DNA of 64,000 bases from Aquila chrysaetos chrysaetos (taxonomy: Eukaryota; Chordata; Aves; Accipitriformes; Accipitridae). Below the pieces are notes generated by a model, which saw only the letters and a list, made by a program, of their open reading frames with translations, made no database searches and was not told where the DNA came from. The translations under genes were made by a program, and so were the position numbers. Below, in pieces: positions 35,050-46,805 of the stretch; the first letter of the stretch is position 1, and every line of letters starts with the position of its first letter. The DNA is taken from assembly GCF_900496995.4 (NCBI RefSeq), contig NC_044012.1, positions 25,706,759-25,770,758 of the forward strand, in the 5' to 3' direction.

Positions 35050-35346
35050 ATGTCCTGCTACGACCTGTGCCGTCCCTGTGGCCCAACCCCGCTTGCCAAC
35101 AGCTGCAACGAGCCCTGTGTCAGGCAGTGCCAGGACTCCCGGGTGGTGATCCAGCCCTCTCCCGTGGTGGTGACCCTGCCCGGACCCATCCTCAGCTCCT
35201 TCCCCCAGAACACCGCTGTGGGATCCACCACCTCCGCTGCTGTTGGCAGCATCCTGAGTGAGGAGGGAGTGCCCATCAACTCCGGGGGCTTTAACCTCTC
35301 TGGCCTTGGTGGCCGCTACTGTGGCAGAAGGTGCCTGCCCTGCTAA
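35050..35346 (+). CDS. Feather keratin FK7 (98 residues), right boundary copy with a foreign 3' UTR
   Basis: Promoter, intron (34704-35028) and coding region equal the other array members, and the protein is the same 98 residues. Array identity ends 133 bases after the stop codon, at 35479 (ggagggaggga followed by agtcactgctg). Beyond that point the sequence is AT-rich and resembles the 3' UTRs of genes A and C, down to cattaaactgagcttgcatc beside cattaaagttatgctgcatc. The transcript is therefore probably chimeric, feather-keratin coding sequence with an older feather-like 3' UTR, which could change its stability or control. Confidence 0.92.
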   Translation: MSCYDLCRPCGPTPLANSCNEPCVRQCQDSRVVIQPSPVVVTLPGPILSSFPQNTAVGSTTSAAVGSILSEEGVPINSGGFNLSGLGGRYCGRRCLPC

Positions 35347-35746
35347 AGCCGGGCTGGGCGTCCAGTGAGTGCATCGACCAGGAAGCCCAAAGCCGGGTGC
35401 CGGACCGAGGATGGAGCTGCTGGCCAGGGTTTCCAGGGGGCTTGAGCACCCTCGTGCCCTCCCGCAAAGGAGGGAGGGAAGTCACTGCTGTCTGGGCACG
35501 TTGCCAACATAAGTCTTGTTCTTGAAATTCCTGCTTTTGTTGAGTTGCGTTTTTGATTTTGAGTTTTCTATTGACTTGGTATAATGGTGTACTTTTAAGT
35601 GATCAGTGGATGGGTTTTATTCACGAATTAAGGAAAAGCAGAATCTTGCTTGCTGTATTTCAGTTGGAAAGGTTTAAATGGCTTCATTCCATTATATAAA
35701 TATATATATTCCTTTTGTTTTGCAGAATAGTACTTGACTTTTTATC

Positions 35747-35752
35747 ATTAAA
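35747..35752 (+). terminator. Candidate FK7 poly(A) signal in borrowed 3' UTR
   Basis: ATTAAA 400 bases after the FK7 stop codon, within a phrase homologous to the ends of genes B and C. A second candidate AATAAA lies near 35900. Confidence 0.6.
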
Positions 35753-38700
35753 CTGAGCTTGCATCTGAATTTGAGTTTCACTGTGGTTTTCTTCTACCTT
35801 TTTTGTCCCTTTTGTGAGGATGTGTTAGGATATGGGAAAATCTATGCATAGTACCTTTTCAGTGGAAGGTACGAATTGAATAGTCGCCTCAAGTAACCTA
35901 ATAAAAATAATTTTCATGTTATTTACACTCTTGTGATGCATTGAACAGATTTACTTATATATTTCTCTTGTTAGTTTTTTTCCAAAACTTTTTCCACATC
36001 TGTGTGTTAAAGTATAATTGTGATATTTCAGGTTGGGAGCTTTTTGATATTATCACTTATTTTGCTTCTTTGAAACTCTGAGAATTTGAAAATGCAGAAT
36101 AAGATTTTCAGAAGCAGTATTTGGGTCTCTATTTTTCATTAGGCTGAATAATACCAGACTCTGAATCTTTAACCATGACACACTTTGAGTGTTCTTGACT
36201 CAAGACTTCAAATGTGAAGCAAGTGTTCAAATCTCATCAGAGTAATAAGAGTCTTTATATGATGGTATCATTATTAAATTTTCTGATGGGCTTTGATGTC
36301 CTTTTTCAAACCTTGAACAAAATCCATTAAATCTTATTCCTTACCTAATCCACACAAGAACTCTCATAATATAGATGAAAAATTACATGATTGAGGAAGT
36401 AGACAAATTACCATAGGTATTTCCCTTAAGAACAGTTTGGGTTTAATCCTGTTTACTCACCATCTAGGAATTTTCTCAAAGATGTTAAAACTCAGCACAT
36501 GTTGCAACTAAGACATCGAAGAATAATAAAGAATACACTTGTCTGTAGGTACATAAACTTTTAGAAATTTATGCAAGTTTTTAATTGTATTGACTCCTTT
36601 GCTTTCTGGCTGGAGCTATGTGGGGTCTGGCAGGACATAGCACAGGAAAGCAATAAGAATGAGAGCTGTGTAATTTCTGATGACTCTATACCTTGTGCAG
36701 GGTTTTCTTCTCTAGAGCCCACTAAAATCTATTTGAAAATTGAAGTATCATAGTGCTGAGATAGAAATAGTGGAGGAGCCAGAGGGAAGATACCTAGCAT
36801 TCAGGTTCAGTGCTGGAACCAGTCCAAAAGTCCACACAGTAGGGGAAAAAAGGTAGGTTTATTTTTTCCAAATATTTTACACTTAGAATATAAGTTTTCT
36901 TTACTTAAGAATTACTTACTTGCAAAGTTACCAAGTTAGGGGGGGGGGGAAATAGTTTAGAGATAAGATGGGATATATTGCCTTTTAGATTGTGGCTTGA
37001 GGCAGCAAAAGCAGTGTATGAAAGATGGTAAATCAATAGGTAGTAAACTGAGTGGAATCTCTAATTAAAAATTGGTTTCCATGAGTTTATTTTCCAAACA
37101 AGTAATTGAAGGGACTGGAATGCATTCACAAGCATATGGTACCCTGTTGACAGAACTGGTATGACTGAAGTAATTAGTTATTCACTCAGATATGTGAGGA
37201 ATCACTGATTGCACTCTGATATACACCAAAGAATGGCTTCATTCTTGGTGGCAGTAAGGCGTCTTTCATGACGCAAATGGACATGTAGCATAAAGAGTAC
37301 AGAAATTAATTTCAGGGGAATGAAATGTCTGGTTAAGTGGCCTGTGTCCAACATGAGCATGTCCCAAAAGGTACCTTTGTGGTGCTTCTGAATGAAAAAG
37401 CTTGGAAAACTATCCTCTGCCGTAAGACTGTGAGTCTATGCTTGCTGATTGAAAAGAAAAAAGAAAGCCGTGTCCTGGAACTAGCCATCTTCAGACAGCA
37501 TGGCATCCTGGAGTGTTTGTGCAGGGTGTTGAAGCCTTTATTAAATGCGTCATTAGAGACAGTTCCTGAAGAATGTGAACATCAGTTTGAAAGCCATGTC
37601 CTCTTTGTATGTTAAGACTGGAGAAATGGGTACAATAACTATGCATATGGATGTTTACAAATTTGAGACTATTGAGGTATCCTTTTTTGCATTAATTAGT
37701 TCCCATGTATATTTTTGCAGGTTGAAATTTTTCTTGATAATGAAATTGTTTTGCTTTTGTTTTGCAGTCTAAGTTCAGCCTGGCATTGCATGAGAAGCAT
37801 ATTCTACCCATTAAAAATTCTTTCATCTTCACAATTTATGGGTACTTTTAATTTCTGGTACTTTTATACTGACTCTATTAGTGTCAATGTGAAATTACTC
37901 CAAGTGCAGTCTAATAAAGACTTTTTTTTCAGCTCCTCAGCAATTTATTAGCTTGCAGGTGTCTTGGGAGCACAAACTAGGAAGACATTCAAGATATTTA
38001 CTAAAACTCTCTGTGTGCAATTCCCTGTCCGACCCACTTAAGAACAATTTTCAGTTAACTTGTTCACCATCTTTGAAAAAATCTCTGAGGCCATCTCCAA
38101 GGAGGGCTTCAAGCCTCTTGGATGAGTTCTCTGAGCCAATCAGACCAATCTGGAGTTGAGTCATGGTAAGGAGACAGTTCAGGAGTCTTTTTGAAAATAC
38201 TGCAGTGATCTCCGATGAGTTAATTTTTTAAAATATGAGGTAGTATACCAAATAGAAGCTCTTGTATTAATAGAAGGAAGCAAAAGTGTTGAAAAATTCT
38301 GTGGATGTTCTTACAATTTTTGCAGGAAAATTAATTCTCCAGGTTGCCAGTAAGTACCTGATGCTACAGAAGAATTTGTATTTCAAAAATGTACATGTTT
38401 TACATGCTTATGGGTTGGTAGGATTGTTTAGGTCTGGAAAGGAATGAAGGAGGAAGGGAAATATTTAAGAGCATAGGTGGGTCACTTTAGATAATGTTAT
38501 TGAAATATGAAAAGCAGTTTAAAAATTTGTAAAAGGTTGATCTTTTTCTTTAAAGAATTGTTCAGGGTTGGTTTCCATAGAGTCTGTTAAAATACAAATG
38601 GCTTCACTTTGAGAAGGTATGAATCTATGTCTGGGCTTATACAGGAGAGATTGCAAAGTAAAGTTAAAAAATATATTAAAATTTTGTTATATATTCCACT

Positions 38701-39540
38701 TATGCAATGAACTTCCATCAGTCTCTGGTGTAATCACTGTTGTACTGCAGTCTGCACCAAGGAAAAAAATACAATGGCAAACAGGCCCTTGTGTGGGTTT
38801 TTTTCCCCCAATGACTCCACAGTTAATCTTGTGCAAGGATAATATCTCAAAATAGTTTAAAATTCATATGTGTCCTCAAGATGACTTGTGAAGTGCTCTT
38901 CATATCTGTGGTCTGAGATGGTGCAGAAGGGAGTTATAGCTTCCCTTCATAAAAGAACTGATAAATCAGGTTTAAATATCTCTGTGTGCTAGCAGCTGTG
39001 TTACCAAAGTGTAATAGGGTAATACTATCCAAATTTGATATGACATAATAGTATTTTTCTCTGAATTTTACACAGGGCTCTGATTCTTTCTCGTTGGATT
39101 CTGTGGGATTTCAGGTGTGTATATGCTTGTGCTTTTCTGCAGGGCCTTCACAAAACACGTAAGTTCAGTTTAGATTGTTCTTATGCTTGGCTGGAGTCAG
39201 AACTTTGTAAACATTGGTGGAGACCAGAATTTATTAAGGATTTACACTGACATTTTAATAAAAGAATACCTTTGAATGATGAATTATGTATTCTATAAAT
39301 TCTTCTTAATATTTTTCCTTATGACTAAAGTGAAACATACACTGGAGGATAAATTTTGTTGTGACTGAAAGGTGGCACTGGAATAAATTTGGTCCGTAAT
39401 ACCAGAAGATGAGAGAAGCTTGTATGATGGAATGTGTATGTCAGAAGATAAGGAAAGGAAAACAAAGTAATAAACAGTAAGAAAAAGACATTTAATCAGT
39501 TGGAAGCGTTTTGCATTTAGAACATACTTGCTGGTAAATA
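35753..39540. other. AT-rich upstream region of gene A
   Basis: No gene is recognised. The region contains blocks shared in order with the upstream regions of B, C and D: a diverged copy of the noncoding block near 36246-36440, a tttatgggtactttt-type block near 37780-37860, and a cagcaatttattagcttgcaggtgtc block near 37930 that parallels 43215, 49495 and 58545. A short poly-G tract lies near 36940. The open frame at 37337-37615 has no family resemblance. Confidence 0.5.
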
Positions 39541-39544
39541 ATTT

Positions 39545-39658
39545 CATGCACAAAGGATGTCTGTGGTCCTCAGGCCATTCAAGATGCAGTATAAAAGCTA
39601 ACTCAACTGAAGGTCCTTCCTACCACTTCTCTTACCTTTTTCCTCTTTTCTGAACAAG
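39545..39658 (+). promoter_or_regulatory. Gene A promoter and noncoding exon 1
   Basis: CATGCACAAAGGATGTC begins at 39545 and TATAAAAG is at 39590-39597. Exon 1 would end at 39658 (gaacaag), but the donor reads GTTAAT where C and B have GTAAGT. The donor is weakened, in line with decay of the gene downstream. Confidence 0.75.
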
Positions 39659-39959
39659 GTTAATTCAAATCTACTTCTCTTTTCCTATTTGCTGAATTCT
39701 TGCCTTCATAACAATTTGATTGCTGGTTTGTTTTTTTTTTCTCCACAGTATTCTGGTAGTTGCTGGATGGTTGGGGGAAAAACTTTTTCTCTTTAAAATT
39801 TTTATTTTGCTGTTAGAATTGCAGATATTTCTGGAGTCCCGACTTGTCCATATGGATCCTCGAAATGGTGATATAAATTTATTCAAATGTGGGCTTTCAG
39901 ACATGCTAAGTGACTTGGAAAAGCCTAATAATAATAAAGATTAATAAACTGAATTGGTA

Positions 39960-40036
39960 GAATACCTGTGCAAGGGGGTTGGAACTAGGTGATCTTTAAA
40001 GGTCCCTTCCAACTCAAACTATTCTCTGATTCTATG
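39960..40036 (+). mobile_element. CR1 LINE 3'-end fragment in the intron of gene A
   Basis: A short piece with the CR1 terminal signature in plus orientation: gggggttggaactaggtgat, then ggtcccttccaactcaaact and attctctgattctatg. Only the extreme 3' end is present, about 75 bases. Confidence 0.85.
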
Positions 40037-41377
40037 CTTAAAGAGATCTATGTGCACAGTCATCTTTCAAGTAGCAATGTGCATTTTATATCTTTAAGGG
40101 TCTTATCCATCACCCGTAACGCCTGAAATTTCAGTTGGGTTGATATGAAAACAACAGTGTTTGTAGAGGATGTGGATGCATTTATCTTCAGAAATGTCAT
40201 CCAGAAAAATCCTTTTGTTTGCTGTTTATTCCATGGGAGGCTTCTTCAGTGTTCCCATTTTTGTTATGATGAATCTACTACTGGACACAGTGAGAAACAA
40301 GAGGGTAAAATGAACCAGATACTAAAAGAAATAGCAGAGAGTGAGAAAGCTAGGAAGGATTAAAGCAGAGGTTTGTGGGTGTTAAAAATCAATTATGTCA
40401 GACCACAAGCTTTTGAGCTCTAAATACCACTGTCTAAATGAAGACAAAATGAAGCTGCATACTGAGATTAGAAGGATTAGTCATACTGAGTTCAGCAAGG
40501 ATATTGGCTCTAATCATATATCCTCAACCTTCTGCTATAGTAATCAACATGGACTTCAATATGATAGCATCAAAAAGTTCTACTTGGTGTCTTACAGTTG
40601 CCAAGTTTTGAAATTATGTTATAGGGTGCAATGACATCTCCTGCAAGTTTAGAGAAATGGTTTCAGGAACTGTGAGGGCAAGGGGAAAGAATAGAAAAAT
40701 AGAGGAGAGCTGAGCACCCAACAGAGTGAGGTGGGCATAGGAAACAGTGAATTTTGTGTTTATTGGTGTGTTGGAACCAGACACAGGGAGTATGCAAGGA
40801 ACCCCTAGCTTTCTCATAGATGGCACATCTGTGGACAAGTTGTCCAGGAAAGATTTCCAAAGACCTCAGCTTCAGGTATGCTTGATGATACTGAAATTTG
40901 TACTTCTTCATAGGCAAAGCTGGAACCTGGAAAATAATTCTTCATTTCATTTTCCAGATGTCTATTGAACTCTATACATAAGTACATTGTGGCTAGGTAT
41001 TACTCATAATTACTACTTCTACAATGCTCTGAATACCTGGGGCTGGATCTCTGTAGTGTCTTTCCAGACATACAGCCAATCAAATTACTAAAATTAAAGT
41101 AATGATACATGTATGTGTCCTTTTGTTCTGCTGCCAGCTATTCCACTGGATCACCAACAAGTGAGAGAGAATTATTTCAGCCTCCACCTTCTTGTAGCAC
41201 ATTTAAGAGTTAAAGTTAAGTTTCCTTCTCAACTCACTCCCCACTCAACTCCTGAAAGGATCCCTAGAAAGGTCCTGTTGTCCTGATACCTGATCTGTGT
41301 AAATGTAAGTGCAGTATGACTCCTACACTGCATTCACTTCTGGTCCTGTATTTCAGACTTACCTCCATCCCACAGAC

Positions 41378-41726
41378 ATGTCCTGCTATGAGCAGTGTCC
41401 TTCCATCTCCTGCAGCCCAACCCTCCGGGCAAATAGCTACAGTGAGCCGTGTCAGGCAGTGCCAGGACTCAACAGTGGTGATCCAGCCCTCTCCCGTGGT
41501 GGTGACCCTGCCCGGACCCATCCTCAGCTCCTTCCCCCAGAACACCGCTGTAGGATCCTCAGCATCTGCAGCCATTGGGAGCATTCTCAGTGCTGAGGGA
41601 GTGCCCATCTCCTCTGGCAGCTCCTTGGGATTTGGGAGCTTTGGCTATCCAGTCCTGGGCAGTGGCTATAGCTGGCCCTACTATTGCTACAACACCTACT
41701 GCCGTGGTTTCTATGGGCCGTGCTAA
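41378..41726 (+). pseudogene. Feather-like keratin gene A, frameshifted
   Basis: Exon 2 (from 41357, acceptor ctgtatttcag) of a feather-like beta-keratin. It begins [21 protein letters not shown] 2-base deletion near 41447 (gagccgtgtcagg against gagccctgtgtcagg in C) puts the rest out of frame, giving a truncated 72-residue product. In the other frame the remainder is a well kept keratin: the core [15 protein letters not shown] and a Tyr/Gly-rich tail ending CRGFYGPC. The length of 349 bases is exactly 2 less than gene C. With the poor exon 1 donor this looks like a young pseudogene. Intron 39659-41356 carries a CR1 end fragment. Confidence 0.88.
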
Positions 41727-42127
41727 AGCATGAGGAGCAAGCAGGAAGAAATGACCAGAAATGCTGAAGCACGACTGATGCAGGACTTGGCTCATGGCCA
41801 TGGTTTTCAGAAGCGATGTTAGATACCCACAACTCCACCTGAAGTTAATGGAGCTGTGGGAGTTGGTCATTCTTTAAAAGGAAGCCCCTACTGTTCTTAT
41901 ACTACTTTGTATTTCTAATCAAGTATGTAGTTCTGCTGTGCATCACTGTATTTGATACTACCTGGTGTAAAATTTATAATTTAGACAGTAGATGGGACCT
42001 GATTGTTGGGGTGCAATGCTGCACTGAAAGAAGGGCTCTGTCTGTGGAATACATCACCATGAGATATGCCATTCTTCCCATATTGAAACCTGTTGCTTTG
42101 CAGCATTTTAATCCACTCTTTGGTATT

Positions 42128-42133
42128 ATTAAA
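42128..42133 (+). terminator. Gene A poly(A) signal
   Basis: ATTAAA in tattattaaagttatgctt, 400 bases after the frame-end stop and homologous to the ends of B and C. Confidence 0.65.
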
Positions 42134-42139
42134 GTTATG

Positions 42140-45100
42140 CTTTTATCATATCTCCAGTCTTATGTTATTTCTTTCTTCCCCTCCTATCTTATTTTGAAAC
42201 TTTTTCTGGGTGAAATTCAGCACTGCGTAGATATTGCTACCAGGCAGAGACATGATATGAATACTTGTTGGGCCGCTAATAAGTGGAGAAGAATGGGTGT
42301 TTAGAGCTCAAGATCAAGAAAATATTTAATTTTGCAGCTGAAATGCTTATTGATTCCACACTGACTTATCATAATACTTGGCTTTCTGCATCTCTGCCAA
42401 GAAATTATTCTCAAGGCTGGAAGTGTTTTATGATCGAACAGAATGGCAGGGTATCTAATCTTGCATATAATGATATTTGTTGTAAGGAATCCTGTTGTGA
42501 TTCACACTCTCAATAACTCTGACTTGGAGCTGCAGGGTGCAAAGAAAGGTTTACACTCTTTTACCATCAAATCTCTTCTTGAATGCTTGGATTTGTGAAG
42601 TAAAAGATGAATGGCAGCAGAAGTCTCAAAGGAGGTATACACATAGATTTTGTGACAGAGAGCAAACCCGTTTGATCTACTTACTTGCTATCTGTTACAT
42701 AAGTACTGTGTATTTTAGGGCTCCTTATAAAAGCCTAGCTGTCTTTACTGTCCCAGCTGCAGCCCTACAGAATTCTAACAAAAAGCTCATGTCAAGGAAT
42801 GAAGCATGTTAACATAAAATAAATATAGGACACTTGTAGGCAATAAAACCTTTAGAAACCCTTGCAAGTAAATTGTTTTTGCTAAAAGTAAGGACCTGAG
42901 ATTTAAACCAGATTTGCTACTAAAACAATAGATTTGGGGGAAAAATTGAAGAGATTCTCGTGTTTGGGAAGGTTTGAGGCATTCAAATAATTCCAGTTGT
43001 ATAAACTCTGTTGCAGCTGGTTAAATCGTTCCCAGTAGTTAAATTGCTTATGGTTTATGTACCAATCTAATCTCACCCTGGCATCAGATGAAAAGCATTC
43101 CTCAAAGCTTCTTTCATCTCAAAGATCTGTGGATCATTTGAATGCCTTGCACTAGTATACTCAAGCCTCTGAAGTCAACATAAAGATGATACAAATTTCA
43201 ATTCATGTAAGTAATTTGTCAGCTCTTTGGCAATTTGGTAGTTCACCAGCCTGTCATGGGAGCATTCTTGTTACACAAAGGGTTTTAACTGAGTGTGTGG
43301 AATGTGAAACTCCATTACTGATCCATAAGTGAGAGCTGTTATGTCCTGGATCACCAGCCTTAACAATCCCAAAAAGCAAGATCCAAAGGCTCTCAACCTT
43401 TTGGGTGAACTCTAGGTGCTAATTAGACTAAACTGGCAGAATATTAATGAAAACATTTCCACGCTGTTAATAAGTCTGTTTCTAAAATATTATATGCCCT
43501 CCAAGGAAAACTGTTTATGTCCCTAGAGGGAAGAATGAGGAAAAGTTAGCATTCCTTGACTGTCTCATTTTACAGATGAAAGGGAAATGAATTCTCCAGG
43601 TGAGTGACTGCTTTCAGCTAGTATAAGGAAATAATTTTTTAAAAATATATAAAAAGACAACAGGTAGTACATTGGATAGTAGAGATTTTGAGGAAAGGGA
43701 AGAAAAAGACCCTCTCCTTCTTTTGTAGAAAAGGAGAGGAGAATTTTCTTGTGGAGAATCATTAAAGTATATGGAGTTATAGGATTTTACAGAAGATGAA
43801 GATTTGGCTTTATTTTTTTAAATCAATTATGAAAAATTTTAATAAAATAATTAAAGTTTCCGAAGGTGTTTACCTTGAATTAGTTTGTGAAGTCCTTTGA
43901 GTGATCTTGACTCACATACTTTGAAATTAGGTTATTAGCCAGGTGATGTGAGCGTTGAGATCTTGTCACATACCTTGAACATGAGGTAGCATGAAACTTT
44001 GCATGTTTGAGCCATTAGTGAAAAGCTGTTCTGAACTTTGATGTCCTTTGTTCTTCTGAAGGACAAGACCAACCTATGTATAAAGACACTCTTCATTTAG
44101 AGTTAATTCATATCTCTTGCTGAGGGACAGTGGTGCTAAGAGGAGAGACCTGATCCCTGCTTTTTGCATACTTCCATCTGTGCAAGTATTTCCAGCAGGT
44201 TGGAGTACAGCCAGGGCAGGCCACTGCAGGCTGCAGAGACAAAAAAATCATGTAAAGATAAATGTAATGGAGAACTGCTGGGTGTAACTTCTATTGATGT
44301 CATAGTTTGGCTCCAGCAGAACACTACCTCTAAGAATCAGTACTTGAAAGCAATCTTTAAAATGCACATTTGTACTTAATTTGATGTGAAAATTGCTGCA
44401 CATCCTAGTGCCTTACTGGGATTTCAGGTAGGAATAATGGTGATTCCTCAGATGAGAGACTGCAAAGAAATCATATTGAGAATTAGAGGCAGTTAATAAA
44501 TGTCATGAAATATAAGATCAAGTAATCAAGCTCTTTCATTAAAAGTGTGATTGTTTAACTTTGCCGTGGAAAATGAAGTAAACATTTATGATTGGGTAAA
44601 GAAATGCAGTCTTGTATGTGTTTGTATTAGCTGAATTCATACAAACTGGGAAAACTGTGGGTTAGCCCAAGCAGTTTTAGAATGTGTTTTATTGTCTCTG
44701 GCCAGCAATTCTCACTGGTCTTAACTTTCTTTAACCTTTGCAATACTCATGGAACTTCAGTCCTCTTCTCAGCTGTATGTTTGTGTGGGATTGAAATAGT
44801 GCGGAAGTGCAAACTTTGGGAATACCTATTACACACCTTGTCTTGTGGTAAAGCTGAGTCCTTGAAATGAAAATGGTTGTGATTTGAGCCCAGGCCCCCA
44901 CCTCAGAGCTAAATGATTATTCACCTAAAGGAGTGAAGTCTTGAATAAGGACTATGCATCACATACACTCCCCTTAAGCAGTGTCTTGATGACTAAAATG
45001 AAACATAAAATGTACATTGGCCTTAGGAGGCAATGTAATTACTGTTGTAATTCAAACGAGTCACCACAGCCTTCCAAGCAATTAAGCAGGTGCACATTGA

Positions 45101-45250
45101 TGAACATGAAAGCTTTGTCTATACTGGAATGTGAACGTAATAAGGGGAGGGGAAAAAATAGAGCAATACTAAATGAGATTTTGAAAGAAAAAAAAGGAGT
45201 TGATCAGTTTGGTGGATTTTACATGCAAAAGTATGGATCATTAAGTAATT
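42140..45250. other. AT-rich upstream region of gene B
   Basis: No gene is recognised. It shares ordered blocks with the other units: cctggcatcagatgaaaagc near 43077, a ctttggcaatttggtagttc block near 43220, a gaattctccaggt block near 43590 and the noncoding block at 43960-44160. Confidence 0.5.
43960..44160. repeat. Keratin-cluster noncoding block upstream of B
   Basis: Contains tttgcatgtttgagccatta near 43999, then gaactttgatgtcctttgtt and, 50 bases on, aaagacactcttcatttaga. It lies 1.3 kb before the gene B TATA box. Confidence 0.6.
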
Positions 45251-45251
45251 T

Positions 45252-45363
45252 CATGCATAATATATGTCTCTGGTCTGCAGACAGTCTGGAACATACTATA
45301 AAAACCTATACAACACAAGACTTTTCCATCCACTTCTCTTGGTTTATTCGCCCAGGTGAACAG
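45252..45363 (+). promoter_or_regulatory. Gene B promoter and noncoding exon 1
   Basis: CATGCATAATATATGTC starts at 45252, TATAAAAA is at 45297-45304, and exon 1 ends at 45363 with donor gaacag/GTAAGT. The leader holds no ATG in any frame that I can find. Confidence 0.8.
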
Positions 45364-45419
45364 GTAAGTCTGAATCTGCCCAGTGTCTTTTTAAATGCTA
45401 AACTGTTACTTTGATGACT

Positions 45420-45492
45420 GCTTGCCTTTTTTGTTGTTTGTTTGGTTTTTTGTTTGTTTGTTGGGGTTGGTTTTTTTTTGGGGGGGGGGGTA
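45420..45492. repeat. T/G low-complexity tract in intron of B
   Basis: Runs of ttg and gttt followed by long T and G homopolymers (about 11 G at 45480-45490). Simple sequence. Confidence 0.75.
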
Positions 45493-46454
45493 TTCTTAAT
45501 TCTTTATAAATATTGCTAGCTCTTTTCCTTTTGGGAAAGAAAATCAGAAAGGCTTACTTCTATCAAAATGAAAGACTTTATTTACTTGTGAAGCAGGGTG
45601 TAATGAGACAGGACTTAGAGGATACTGGCAATATTGTTTCTCAAAACAAGCAGCTTCATGCTCCATTTTAGAGATCAATTGTAAGGGAGTAGCTAGCCAA
45701 TGAACCTGGTTGGAAATACATTCTCATCTTGAGGAACTGGGACTAGCGAAAAAAAAATTAATTGTGCTGAGTTCCAGGGTTTATCCCCAAGTCCTCTTTT
45801 CCACAGGCAGAGGAGCAGGAATGCCAGCAGACTCAAATACATTGAATTCGAATCAAGGCAGAAACTTCTGATCAGGAAAATAATCCTTCTTCACACTCCA
45901 GGTTTGCCTGTTCTAGTCATACAACATCTGGGAGCAAAGGAAGCTTCTCAAACACTTTCTATACTTCTGCAAATGCTGCTGGCTGGGCTATTAGTGACTA
46001 AGTTCTAGTGTTAAGGCACTAAATCCAGTTATGTGTCGATGTTCAGGTCGGGGTCACTTTCCATGCCTGATGAGAGCTCCAACTGCTGTTCTCCATGTCC
46101 TAGTACAGTCACAATTGCACCTTCTCCAGAGAGACAGTGCAGGGGGAAACTACCAATGAATGGGAAATGCTTTTGCTGGCAAGGGTTAGGGCAAACTTTA
46201 CCATGACTGGCACCACAGTTCAGAGGCCAGCCACGGAGCTGAGACATCCTCCAGCAGGCTTATAAAAATAAGAGAAACCTCTATGCTATTTTCAGACTGC
46301 CTACTATTTCAATCTAATAAGTGATTACCTCTCTGACCACCTTCTCTAGGTACTTTCACATATGTTATCCTCTTACCTGACTTTTATAAACTTAATACAG
46401 ATTTTATATTGCAATTACTTTGTTCCCTGTATTTCAGTCTTCCCTTCCCTATAC

Positions 46455-46805
46455 ACGTCTTCCTATGACCTGTGTCCTCCCACCCCCTGTGGCCCAACCC
46501 CACTGGCAAACAGCTGCAATGAGCCCTGTGTCAGGCAGTGCCAGGACTCAACAGTGGTGATCCAGCCCTCTCCCGTGGTGGTGACCCTGCCCGGACCCAT
46601 CCTCAGCTCCTTCCCCCAGAACACCGCTGTGGGATCCTCAGCATCCGCGGCTGTTGGGAGTGCGCTTAGTGCTGGGGGAGTGCCCATCTCCTCTGGCAGC
46701 TCCTTAGGATTTGGAAGCTCTGGCTATCCAGGCCTGGGCAGTGGGTACAGCCGGCCCTACCGTCGCTACAACACCTACCGCAGTGGCTTCTATGGGCCGT
46801 GCTAA
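46455..46805 (+). pseudogene. Feather-like keratin gene B lacking its ATG start
   Basis: Exon 2 (from 46438) of a feather-like keratin with an uninterrupted 117-codon frame that aligns end to end with gene C, including core [15 protein letters not shown] and tail [13 protein letters not shown]. The codon aligned with the start of C is ACG (46455-46457), and codon 3 is TCC (Ser) in place of TGC (Cys). The coding body contains no internal Met, and the upstream in-frame ATG at 46362 lies in the intron. Unless ACG is used or an unspliced message is translated, no keratin can be made. From about codon 7 to well into the 3' UTR the sequence equals gene C almost base for base. Promoter, donor, acceptor and poly(A) signal are sound. 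Intron 45364-46437. Confidence 0.82.

Larger units (their letters stand above)
14158..35479 (+). repeat. Tandem array of seven feather keratin units
   Basis: Head-to-tail repeats with starts at 14158, 17875, 21592, 25309, 29030, 32040 and 35050. The first three units are 3717 bp and the fourth 3721 bp (a 1-base insertion in the coding region and a 3-base tcc insertion near 27125). Units five and six are 3010 bp. The seventh copy breaks off at 35479, in the 3' UTR. I find only a handful of base changes between units 1-4, for example c/t at 16637 versus its equivalents and t/c at 15736 versus its equivalents. Such near identity points to very recent amplification or ongoing homogenisation. Confidence 0.95.

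Noticed and set aside
46362-46805. Gene B read as a 147-residue protein starting at 46362
   Set aside because: The extra residues come from the intron 3' end before the acceptor at 46437, so they would not be in the spliced message.
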